Below are positions 8,210 to 15,483 of a DNA stretch of 64,000 nucleotides, piece after piece. Position 1 is the stretch's first letter. Each line of letters opens with the position of its first letter. The position numbers and the translations under genes are program-made. Source of the DNA: Pseudomonas capeferrum (GTDB taxonomy: Bacteria; Pseudomonadota; Gammaproteobacteria; Pseudomonadales; Pseudomonadaceae); contig NZ_JMIT01000004.1 of assembly GCF_000731675.1 (NCBI RefSeq), positions 248,001-312,000 on the forward strand. The letters are read 5' to 3'. Below the pieces are notes generated by a model. That model was not told the origin of the DNA. It searched no databases and worked only from the letters and a program-made list of their open reading frames with translations.

Positions 8210-8695
8210 TCAATCGCGGAAGTTGTTGAACTGCAGCGGCATGTCGAATTCCTTGGCGCGCAGGGCGGCGATCGCCTCTTGCAGGTCGTCACGCTTCTTG
8301 CCGGTGACACGCACCTGCTCACCCTGGATGGCGGCCTGAACCTTGAGCTTGGCATCCTTGATGTGAGCGACGATCTTCTTCGCCAGCTCCTTGTCGATGC
8401 CCTCGCGGAATTTGGCTTCCTGTTTCATTTCCTTGCCGGACGGGTAGGCGTCCTTGGTTTCCAGGCATTTGACGTCGATCTTGCGCTTGACCAGCGCACC
8501 GCGCAGGATCTCGATCATCGCCTCGAGCTGGAATTCGGCTTCGGCGGTCAGCAGCACGGTCTGGTCCTTGTCCTTGAACTCGAAGTTGCCCTTGCCCTTG
8601 AGGTCATAACGGCGGTCGAGTTCCTTGACGGCGTTGTCTACAGCGTTCTGCACTTCGTGCTTGTCCAGTTCCGATACCACGTCGAACGAAGGCAT
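8210..8695 (-). CDS. yajQ: YajQ family nucleotide-binding protein
   Basis: A 161-residue cytosolic protein of the YajQ family (two ferredoxin-like folds). Some members are known to bind cyclic-di-GMP and modulate transcription. It begins MPSFDVVSELDKHEVQNAVD and ends LPLQFNNFRD-like, both family hallmarks. The ATG at 8695 is chosen because the extra upstream frame to 8872 does not match the family and overlaps the divergent panE promoter. Confidence 0.95.
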   Translation of the reverse strand: MPSFDVVSELDKHEVQNAVDNAVKELDRRYDLKGKGNFEFKDKDQTVLLTAEAEFQLEAMIEILRGALVKRKIDVKCLETKDAYPSGKEMKQEAKFREGIDKELAKKIVAHIKDAKLKVQAAIQGEQVRVTGKKRDDLQEAIAALRAKEFDMPLQFNNFRD

Positions 8696-8795
8696 GGTTT
8701 TTCTCCAAAAATAAAAGCGCGCTCGGCCTGAAGATGGAGCACGCTGAGTTAGACGGTTAAAATGCGGACTCATTATAACGGGTTGCGAAACGCAT
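8696..8795. promoter_or_regulatory. Divergent yajQ/panE promoter region
   Basis: This 100-bp gap separates divergent yajQ and panE. TATAAC at 8774-8779 on the plus strand resembles a -10 box about 17 bp before the panE ATG. A TTAGAC about 19 bp further upstream is a poor -35, so the promoter is tentative. A TTTTTGGAGAAAAACC-like purine stretch next to yajQ holds its GGAG ribosome site. Confidence 0.35.
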
Positions 8796-9713
8796 ATGAG
8801 CAGCACCTGGCATATTCTCGGCGCGGGTAGCCTGGGCAGCCTCTGGGCTTGCCGCCTGGCGCGCGCGGGCAAGGCGGTACGCTTGATCCTGCGCGACGCG
8901 CAACGACTGCAGGCCTATCAGCAGGTAGGCGGCCTGACGTTGCACGAACAGGACACCGCCAACCACTACGCGATCCCCGCCGAAACCGCCGAGGGCGACG
9001 GCCCGATCCACCGGCTGCTGGTGGCCTGCAAGGCGTATGACGCCGCACCGGCCATCGCGCGCCTGGCCCCCAGGCTGGCCGACGGCGCCGAGCTGGTGCT
9101 GCTGCAGAACGGCCTCGGCAGCCAGGACGAAGTCGCCGACCAGGTCCCCCATGCCCGTTGCATCTTCGCCTCCAGTACCGAAGGGGCTTTTCGCGAGGAC
9201 GACTGGCAAGTGCGCTTCGCCGGCCATGGCTTCAACTGGCTGGGTGACCCGCTGACGCCGGCGCTCCCGGAATGGTTCGATGACCTGCACGACGCCGGCA
9301 TCCCGGCCGAATGGACCGTGGATATCCTCACCCGCCTGTGGCGCAAGCTGGCGCTCAATTGCGCGATCAACCCGCTGACGGTGCTGCACGAGTGCCGCAA
9401 CGGCGGCCTGCTGGAGCACCTGGGCGAAGTGACTGCCCTGTGCGACGAGCTGGCCGAACTGCTGCGTCGCTGTGGCCAACCCCAGGCTGCCGAGGACCTG
9501 GACGAAGAAGTGCAACGGGTGATCCTCGCCACCGCCGCCAACTACTCTTCCATGTATCAGGACGTGCGAGCCGGGCGGCGAACCGAGGTCCATTACCTGC
9601 TCGGCCACGCCTGCCGCGCTGCCGATCGCCATGGCCTGCAGCTACCGCAGCTGGAACGCCTGCACCGGCGCCTGGTCGATAACCTGCAGGCACGTGGCTT
9701 ACCCAGCGCCTGA
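8796..9713 (+). CDS. panE: 2-dehydropantoate 2-reductase
   Basis: A 305-residue cytosolic enzyme that reduces ketopantoate to pantoate with NADPH in pantothenate and CoA synthesis. It has the N-terminal Rossmann loop ILGAGSLGSLWA, the CKAYD segment at the nucleotide site, and the catalytic Lys region LWRKLALNCAINPLT near residue 190. The conserved SSMYQDV near residue 250 lies in the substrate-binding C-terminal domain. Several ApbA/PanE paralogues exist in pseudomonads, so the physiological substrate is inferred from family and synteny. A sensor-kinase gene follows 39 bp downstream. Confidence 0.85.
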   Translation: MSSTWHILGAGSLGSLWACRLARAGKAVRLILRDAQRLQAYQQVGGLTLHEQDTANHYAIPAETAEGDGPIHRLLVACKAYDAAPAIARLAPRLADGAELVLLQNGLGSQDEVADQVPHARCIFASSTEGAFREDDWQVRFAGHGFNWLGDPLTPALPEWFDDLHDAGIPAEWTVDILTRLWRKLALNCAINPLTVLHECRNGGLLEHLGEVTALCDELAELLRRCGQPQAAEDLDEEVQRVILATAANYSSMYQDVRAGRRTEVHYLLGHACRAADRHGLQLPQLERLHRRLVDNLQARGLPSA

Positions 9714-9752
9714 CGCTGGCCCTTTCAACCGGAGACGGACATTGCCTTGCCC

Positions 9753-11783
9753 ATGACCCTGCGCCAACGCCTGGAAAACCTCCCGGTCGGGCAAAAGCTG
9801 CTGGCGGCCCTGCTGGTGCTGTTGGTGACCATTCTGCTGGTGGCCAACCTGACCTTCATCAGCGCCGCCTACTGGATCACCCAGGAAAGCATGGCGCCGC
9901 AGGCCCTGCAGACCATCGGCCGGCTGGTGTCCAACCCACAGCTGGCGACCCGGGCAGGCGACACCCCGGAAACCGCCAGCGCCCTGCTCAAAGAGCTGGA
10001 CAGCTACACGCCATTACGCGCGGCGGCGGTGTACGGCGGCGATGGCCGCATGCTGGCACAACTCCAGCACGGCGAACCGTTGGCACTGCCCAGGCGCTTT
10101 CGCGACATCGACGGCTGGCGCCTGATGGAGTTTCGCAGCACGCAGCTGATACGTATCCCGCGCGACGCCAACCCACCCGCACACCTGCTACTGGTGGCCA
10201 GCAGCGAACTGCCCACCGCCTTCTACACCGGCACGCTCAGCGCCAGCCTGGGCATCCTGGTGTTCAGTATCCTGCTGTGGATCGTCGTGGCCCGGCAAAT
10301 CAAGCGCTTGATCACCCAGCCGATCAACCAGCTCGAAGAACTCAGCCGCCAGGTCACCCGCGAAGAGAGCTACGCCCTGCGTGCCCGGCGCGGCAACGAC
10401 GACGAAATCGGCAGCCTGGCCGAGGCGTTCAATACCATGCTCTCGCGCATCGAAGCCCGCGAGCAGCAGCTCAAGCGCACCCGCGATGAATTCCAGACCG
10501 CCTATGACCAAGCCCAGGGCCTGGCCGAAGAAACGCGTCACACCAACCGCAAGCTGGAGCTGGAAGTCCAGGTGCGCAGCAAGATCGAGAAAAAGCTCAC
10601 AGGCTTTCAGAATTACCTCAACAGCATCATCGACTCCATGCCCTCGGCCCTGATCGCCCTCGACGAGCAGCTCTACGTCACCCAGTGGAACCACGAGGCG
10701 ACCGTGCTCTCCGGGACGCCGCTGGACGAGGCCCTGAACCAGCCGATCTTCATCGCCTTCGAGCCGCTCAAGCCGTTCTTGCCGCAGCTCAAGGAAACCG
10801 TGGAAAAACACCGGGTGGCGAAAATCGAGCGCGTCACCTGGCCCAAGGGCGATGAACTGCGCCACTACGCCCTGACCTTCTATCCACTGATGGGCGGTGG
10901 CGGCCGCGGGGTGGTGATCCGGATCGACGACATCACCCAGCGCCTGTCCCTGGAAGAGATGATGGTGCAGTCAGAGAAAATGCTCTCGGTAGGTGGCTTG
11001 GCCGCCGGCATGGCCCACGAGATCAACAACCCGCTGGGGGCCATTTTGCATAATGTGCAGAATATCCGTCGGCGCCTGTCACCGGAGTTACCGCGCAACC
11101 AGGAGCAGGCCGAAGAGCTGGGCATCGACCTGCCCACCGTCAACCGCTACCTGGACAGCCGCGAAGTACCGCAGCTGCTCGACGGGATTCAGCAGGCCGG
11201 TGCGCGGGCCGCCAAGATCGTCACCCACATGCTCAGTTTCAGCCGCCGCAGCAATCGCCAGCTGGCACCTTGCGACCTGCCGGCACTGATCGACCAGGCC
11301 TTGGAGATCGCCAGCAACGACTTCGACCTGGCCATCGGTTTCGACTTCAAGGGCCAGGCCATCGTGCGCCAGTTCGACCCACACCTCGGGCCGGTGCCGT
11401 GCACCGCCAACGAGCTGGAACAGGTGCTGCTCAACCTGCTGAAAAACGCTGCCCAGGCCATTCACCTGCGCCCGCAACCCAGCGAGCCTGGGCGCATCAC
11501 CCTGCGCACCCGGCTCAACCCGCCCTGGGCCGAAATCCAAGTCGAGGACAACGGCGTGGGCATGCCCGAAGCCGTGCGCAAGCGCACCTTCGAGCCGTTT
11601 TTCACCACCAAGGAGATCGGCCAGGGCACCGGCCTGGGCCTTTCGGTCTCGTATTTCATCATCACCAACAACCACAAGGGGCAGATGGAGGTGCAGTCCA
11701 CGCCCGGCCAGGGCACGTGCTTCACCCTGCGCCTGCCCCTCGGCCAGCCGGCAGCGACGGCACCGAACACCACGGAGGCATGA
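9753..11783 (+). CDS. Membrane-bound PAS-domain sensor histidine kinase (orphan)
   Basis: An inner-membrane two-component sensor of about 676 residues. TM helix 1 lies at about 17-42, a periplasmic sensor domain at 43-155 and TM2 at about 160-182. These are followed by HAMP (to about 240), a coiled coil (240-285), PAS (290-400), the dimerisation/phospho-acceptor helix GMAHEINNPLGA (H near 428), and an ATPase domain with N (LLNLLKNAAQA), G1 (DNGVGM), F (FEPFFTTK) and G2 (GTGLGLS) boxes. No response regulator is adjacent, so the signal and partner are unknown. The start is uncertain: GGAG at 9731-9734 is better placed for TTG 9747 than for ATG 9753. Confidence 0.9.
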   Translation: MTLRQRLENLPVGQKLLAALLVLLVTILLVANLTFISAAYWITQESMAPQALQTIGRLVSNPQLATRAGDTPETASALLKELDSYTPLRAAAVYGGDGRMLAQLQHGEPLALPRRFRDIDGWRLMEFRSTQLIRIPRDANPPAHLLLVASSELPTAFYTGTLSASLGILVFSILLWIVVARQIKRLITQPINQLEELSRQVTREESYALRARRGNDDEIGSLAEAFNTMLSRIEAREQQLKRTRDEFQTAYDQAQGLAEETRHTNRKLELEVQVRSKIEKKLTGFQNYLNSIIDSMPSALIALDEQLYVTQWNHEATVLSGTPLDEALNQPIFIAFEPLKPFLPQLKETVEKHRVAKIERVTWPKGDELRHYALTFYPLMGGGGRGVVIRIDDITQRLSLEEMMVQSEKMLSVGGLAAGMAHEINNPLGAILHNVQNIRRRLSPELPRNQEQAEELGIDLPTVNRYLDSREVPQLLDGIQQAGARAAKIVTHMLSFSRRSNRQLAPCDLPALIDQALEIASNDFDLAIGFDFKGQAIVRQFDPHLGPVPCTANELEQVLLNLLKNAAQAIHLRPQPSEPGRITLRTRLNPPWAEIQVEDNGVGMPEAVRKRTFEPFFTTKEIGQGTGLGLSVSYFIITNNHKGQMEVQSTPGQGTCFTLRLPLGQPAATAPNTTEA

Positions 11784-11784
11784 C

Positions 11785-12351
11785 ATGGGCTACCGCCTGT
11801 CGAAGATCTACACCCGCACTGGCGACCAGGGCGAAACCGGCCTGGGCGACGGCCGTCGGGTGCCCAAGGACCACCCACGCATTGAAGCGATTGGCGAGGT
11901 GGACAGCCTCAACAGCCAGCTGGGGCTGCTGCTGGCAGGGCTAAATGAGCAAGGGCTGGCTGAGGTCAGCGAGGTACTGGCGCCTTGTCAGCACCGCTTG
12001 TTCGACCTCGGTGGCGAACTGGCGATGCCCAGTTACCAAGCCTTGAACCTGGCCGAAGTGCAGCGGCTGGAAGCGGCAATCGATGTATGGAACGAGGAGC
12101 TGGGGCCGCTGAAGAACTTCATCCTGCCCAGTGGCTCGGCCTTGGTGGCGCAGGCGCATGTGTGCCGTTGCCTGGCGCGCAGCGCAGAGCGCCGCTGCCA
12201 GCAGTTGAACGCAGTGGAACCACTGGAGGGGGTGGGGTTGGCGTATATCAATCGGCTGTCGGATCTATTGTTCGTGGCAGCGCGGATCATTGGCCGCCGG
12301 CAGGGGGTTGCCGAGGTGCTGTGGCAACCCGCAGAAAAGCCTCAAGGCTGA
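11785..12351 (+). CDS. PduO-type ATP:cob(I)alamin adenosyltransferase
   Basis: A 188-residue cytosolic enzyme that transfers the adenosyl group of ATP to cob(I)alamin to make coenzyme B12. The N-terminal ATP loop reads KIYTRTGDQGETGLGDG. FILPSGS and the arginine-rich helix CRCLARSAERR are the PduO-family ATP and cobalamin contacts. Its ATG follows the kinase stop codon by one base, so the two are co-transcribed, although no functional link is known. It is followed by a REP pair. Confidence 0.92.
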   Translation: MGYRLSKIYTRTGDQGETGLGDGRRVPKDHPRIEAIGEVDSLNSQLGLLLAGLNEQGLAEVSEVLAPCQHRLFDLGGELAMPSYQALNLAEVQRLEAAIDVWNEELGPLKNFILPSGSALVAQAHVCRCLARSAERRCQQLNAVEPLEGVGLAYINRLSDLLFVAARIIGRRQGVAEVLWQPAEKPQG

Positions 12352-12363
12352 GAGCGCCAGGGC

Positions 12364-12451
12364 AGGGCAAGCCCACTCCCACAGGTACTGCGCGATCCTC
12401 GTGTGGGAGCGGGCTTGCCCCGCGAATGGGCCGCAAAGCGGCCCCAGTACT
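12364..12451. repeat. Inverted REP pair
   Basis: GGCAAGCCCACTCCCACAG (12366-12384) and GTGTGGGAGCGGGCTTGCC (12400-12418) are inverted copies. The second is followed by the palindrome GGGCCGCAAAGCGGCCC (12428-12444). The pair sits between the convergent PduO and MutT genes and probably doubles as a bidirectional terminator. Confidence 0.75.
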
Positions 12452-12457
12452 GGCGAC

Positions 12458-13402
12458 TCAAATCTCAGGCCAGAACGCCCGAATCCCGGCAACGCCTTGC
12501 GCGCCGAATTCCCAAGCGCGCTCACGCTCACCCGGCCCGACACCACCCAGCAAGAACACCGGCCGGCTGAAGCCCGCAATCAACCGTTGCGCCTCATCCC
12601 AGCCCAGCGGCACGGCCTCAGGGTGCGTCTGCGTCGCCTGCACCGGTGACAGGGTGACGAAGTCGACCCCCATCTGTTCCGCCAGGGCCAGCTCTTCTGC
12701 ACTGTGGCAGGACGCCGCCAACCAACGGTGCTCAGGGAATGGCCGCCCCTTGGCCGCATACTTGCGCAGCTGTGCGGCCGTCAGGTGCCAACCCGCAGAC
12801 GGGAAATCGCCCAGCCACTCCAGCGGCCCCTTGAGCATCAGTTGGGCCTTGCCGCCACACAAGCCAACCGCATCCACCGCCACGTCGCGGTACTTGGGGT
12901 CGTACATGTCCGGCGCGCGCAACTGAATCAGGCGTATGCCGCTGGCGACCGCCTTCTGGATGCCCTTGAGCATCTCAGGCACTTCAAGGCCATCGGGGGT
13001 GATCAGATACTGGTCCGGCAGGCGCGCGGCGGCGACAATCGGCTTGTTGGCCTCGGGGAAGTCGTACTGCGGCAGTTCGCGGGGTGTTACCCAGGCCAAC
13101 GGCTGGCCCTCGGCACCATGGGGCTCGCCGGTGAATGCCTCGACCTCGCGAACATCCAGCAACACCTGCTTGTCCGGGTAATCGTGGCTGACCTTGATCA
13201 GCGCCCGTGAACGGGTCACTTCGATACCCAGCTCCTCACGAAGCTCGCGGGCCAGCGCCGCTTCGACGCTCTCGCCCTCTTCCACCTTGCCGCCCGGGAA
13301 TTCCCAAAGGCCGCCCTGGTGCTGGGTATCAGCTCGTCGCGCGATAAGAATGCGGCCATCGGCGCCGCGGATCACTGCGGCCACTACATGAATACGTTTC
13401 AC
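12458..13402 (-). CDS. mutT: Nudix (MutT) - thiamine-phosphate-synthase-like fusion protein
   Basis: A 314-residue cytosolic protein. Residues 1-130 are a MutT-type Nudix hydrolase (VVAAVIRGADGRILIARR) with a Nudix box GGKVEEGESVEAALARELREELG of canonical GX5EX7REUXEEXGU form, expected to hydrolyse 8-oxo-dGTP and prevent A:T to C:G transversions. Residues about 150-314 form a TIM-barrel domain of the TenI/ThiE type (VDFVTLSPVQATQTHP). Such fusions are usual in Pseudomonas MutT. The start is GTG at 13402, giving a 4-nt GTGA overlap with the GST gene, so translation is likely coupled. Confidence 0.9.
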   Translation of the reverse strand: MKRIHVVAAVIRGADGRILIARRADTQHQGGLWEFPGGKVEEGESVEAALARELREELGIEVTRSRALIKVSHDYPDKQVLLDVREVEAFTGEPHGAEGQPLAWVTPRELPQYDFPEANKPIVAAARLPDQYLITPDGLEVPEMLKGIQKAVASGIRLIQLRAPDMYDPKYRDVAVDAVGLCGGKAQLMLKGPLEWLGDFPSAGWHLTAAQLRKYAAKGRPFPEHRWLAASCHSAEELALAEQMGVDFVTLSPVQATQTHPEAVPLGWDEAQRLIAGFSRPVFLLGGVGPGERERAWEFGAQGVAGIRAFWPEI

Positions 13403-14031
13403 CCTGCGCGCTCCGCCAGGCCAGCCTGTTGCCAAGCCTTGAAGGCCGGCCACTGGTAAATGGTCTCGATGTACGTTGCCGCCTCTGCAGGCACCTCAAC
13501 GCGGTAGGTGCGCAAGCGCACAGCCACCGGGGCGAAGTAGGCGTCGGCCAAGGTCGGCTTGCCGAACAGGAACGGCCCACTGTCTTTGGCAACCAAGCGG
13601 CACTCGGACCACAGCGCGACGATACGGTCGATATCGACCTGCACGTCCAGCGGCACGTTCTCCAGGGCTTCATCACGGGCCAGGTCGAACGGCATCGCCC
13701 CGCGCAGGGCGAAGAAGCCACTGTGCATCTGCGCGCAGGCCGAACGGGCCTGAGCACGGGCAGCGACATCGGCAGGCCACAGCTGGGCCTCTGGGTGGCG
13801 TTCGTTGAGGTATTCGGCGATAGCCAGCGAGTCGGCGATCACACCGTGCTCGGTCTTGAGCAATGGCACCTTGCCGGTGGCCGAGTAAGCGAGCAGGCGT
13901 TGGCGGGTGTCGGGCTGGTTGAGTTTGATCAGGGTTTCTTCGTAGGCAACGCCAGCCAGCTCAAGGGCCAGGGCGCCGCGTAGCGACCAGGAGGAATGCA
14001 ACTTGTCGCCGATGATCAGGTGGTAGCTCAT
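13399..14031 (-). CDS. Glutathione S-transferase family protein
   Basis: A 210-residue cytosolic protein. An N-terminal thioredoxin-fold domain (1-80) carries the likely catalytic Ser in KLHSSWSLRGALAL and the glutathione-binding pair GKVPLL...ADSLAI. The C-terminal domain is helical (90-205). The substrate is unknown. GGAG lies 7 nt before the ATG. The gene overlaps mutT by 4 nt and follows argJ on the same strand. Confidence 0.9.
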   Translation of the reverse strand: MSYHLIIGDKLHSSWSLRGALALELAGVAYEETLIKLNQPDTRQRLLAYSATGKVPLLKTEHGVIADSLAIAEYLNERHPEAQLWPADVAARAQARSACAQMHSGFFALRGAMPFDLARDEALENVPLDVQVDIDRIVALWSECRLVAKDSGPFLFGKPTLADAYFAPVAVRLRTYRVEVPAEAATYIETIYQWPAFKAWQQAGLAERAG

Positions 14032-14058
14032 GGTTCGGCTCCATTTGTCTGGGGTTAT

Positions 14059-14076
14059 GGGGCCGCATGCGGCCCC
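14059..14076 (-). terminator. Perfect 18-bp palindrome downstream of argJ
   Basis: GGGGCCGCATGCGGCCCC is perfectly self-complementary and lies 8 bp after the argJ stop codon. There is no T-run, so it may be a weak terminator or an mRNA 3'-stabilising hairpin. Confidence 0.45.
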
Positions 14077-14083
14077 ACATGCA

Positions 14084-15301
14084 TCAGGTGCGGTATTCGG
14101 CGTTGATCTTCACGTACTCGTGGGACAGGTCGGTGGTCCAGATGGTTTCGCTACACGCACCGCGGCCCAGCTCGATGCGGATGGTGATCTCTTCCTGGGC
14201 CATTACCGCCGAACCCTGTGCCTCGGTATAGCTAGGGCTACGGCCGCCCTGGCTGGCGATGCAGACGTTGTCCAGGTAGACGTCGATCAGGCTGACATCC
14301 AGCGCCGGCACGCCGGCACGGCCAACGGCCGCCAGGATGCGGCCCCAGTTGGGGTCGGAGGCGAACAGCGCGGTCTTGATCAGCGGCGAGTGAGCCACGG
14401 CGTAACCGACGTCCAGGCATTCCTGATGGTTACCCCCGCCGTTGACCTGCACGGTGACGAACTTGGTGGCGCCTTCGCCGTCACGGACGATGGCCTGGGC
14501 CACGTCCATGCACACTTCGAATACGGCCTTTTTCAGGGCTTCGAACAGCGCACCGCTGGCTTCGGTGACTTCCGGCAGGTTGGCCTTGCCGGTGGCGATC
14601 AGCATGCAGCAGTCGTTGGTCGAGGTGTCGCCATCGATGGTGATGCGGTTGAACGACTTGTTGGCGCCATCGAGCATCAGGTCCTTGAGCACTTGGGGTG
14701 CGACCTTGGCGTCGGTGGCGATGTAGCCGAGCATGGTGGCCATGTTCGGGCGGATCATGCCGGCGCCTTTGCTGATGCCGGTAACGGTGACGGTCACGCC
14801 ATCGTGCTGGAACTGGCGGCTGGCACCCTTGGGCAGGGTGTCGGTGGTCATGATGCCGGTGGCGGCTTCAGCCCAGTTGTTTTCCGACAGGTCGTCCAGG
14901 GCGGCCTGCAGGGCGCCTTCGATCTTCTCGACTGGTAGCGGCTCGCCGATCACACCGGTGGAAAATGGCAGTACCGACTCGGCCGGCACGCCGGTCAGCT
15001 CGGCGAGCTTGGCGCAGGTGCGCTCGGCAGCGGCCAGGCCAGGTGCACCGGTACCGGCGTTGGCGTTGCCGGTGTTGGTCAGCAGGTAACGCACAGTGCC
15101 CTGAACGCGCTGCTTGGAGAGGATAACCGGAGCGGCGCAAAAGGCGTTGAGGGTGAACACGCCAGCGACGCTGGAGCCTTCGGCACAGCGCATGACCACC
15201 ACATCCTTGCGCCCAGGGCGCTTGATGCCGGCAGAAGCGATGCCGAGTTCAAAACCCGGAACCGGGTGCAGGGTGGGCAAAGGACCAAGACCAACAGCCA
15301 T
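14084..15301 (-). CDS. argJ: Bifunctional ornithine acetyltransferase / N-acetylglutamate synthase
   Basis: A 405-residue cytosolic enzyme of the cyclic arginine pathway. It moves the acetyl group from N-acetylornithine to glutamate and may also use acetyl-CoA. The proenzyme cleaves itself before the Thr of MATMLGYIATDAKV (near residue 189), and that segment is intact. VGLGPLPTLHPVPGFELG at the start and HEYVKINAEYRT at the end are typical. The ATG at 15301 is chosen because the extra 22 codons upstream come from REP-flanked intergenic DNA. Confidence 0.96.
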   Translation of the reverse strand: MAVGLGPLPTLHPVPGFELGIASAGIKRPGRKDVVVMRCAEGSSVAGVFTLNAFCAAPVILSKQRVQGTVRYLLTNTGNANAGTGAPGLAAAERTCAKLAELTGVPAESVLPFSTGVIGEPLPVEKIEGALQAALDDLSENNWAEAATGIMTTDTLPKGASRQFQHDGVTVTVTGISKGAGMIRPNMATMLGYIATDAKVAPQVLKDLMLDGANKSFNRITIDGDTSTNDCCMLIATGKANLPEVTEASGALFEALKKAVFEVCMDVAQAIVRDGEGATKFVTVQVNGGGNHQECLDVGYAVAHSPLIKTALFASDPNWGRILAAVGRAGVPALDVSLIDVYLDNVCIASQGGRSPSYTEAQGSAVMAQEEITIRIELGRGACSETIWTTDLSHEYVKINAEYRT

Positions 15302-15336
15302 TAGAGCGCTCCTAGATAAAACGGTTAATGTCGAAA

Positions 15337-15464
15337 AACGGGCGCTTTGCGCCCCATCGCGACACAAGGCCGCTCCTACAGAGGCCGCGCCAATCCGTAG
15401 ACGAGCGCGGTACCTGTAGGAGCGGCCTTGTGTCGCGAAAGGGCCGCAAAGCGGCCCCAGGCTT
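15337..15464. repeat. Inverted REP pair between argJ and secA
   Basis: CGCGACACAAGGCCGCTCCTA (from 15358) is repeated in inverted form as TAGGAGCGGCCTTGTGTCGCG (to about 15438). Outer palindromes GGGCGCTTTGCGCCC (15340-15354) and GGGCCGCAAAGCGGCCC (15442-15458) flank them. This is a typical P. putida BIME-like arrangement placed after secA. Confidence 0.8.
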
Positions 15465-15483
15465 TTACAAGAGTCAGATCAGA

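Noticed and set aside
15337..15464. Repeated GTAGGAGCGGCCTTGTG sequences as a possible CRISPR array
   Set aside because: Copies are inverted pairs without regular spacers and match known P. putida REP elements.
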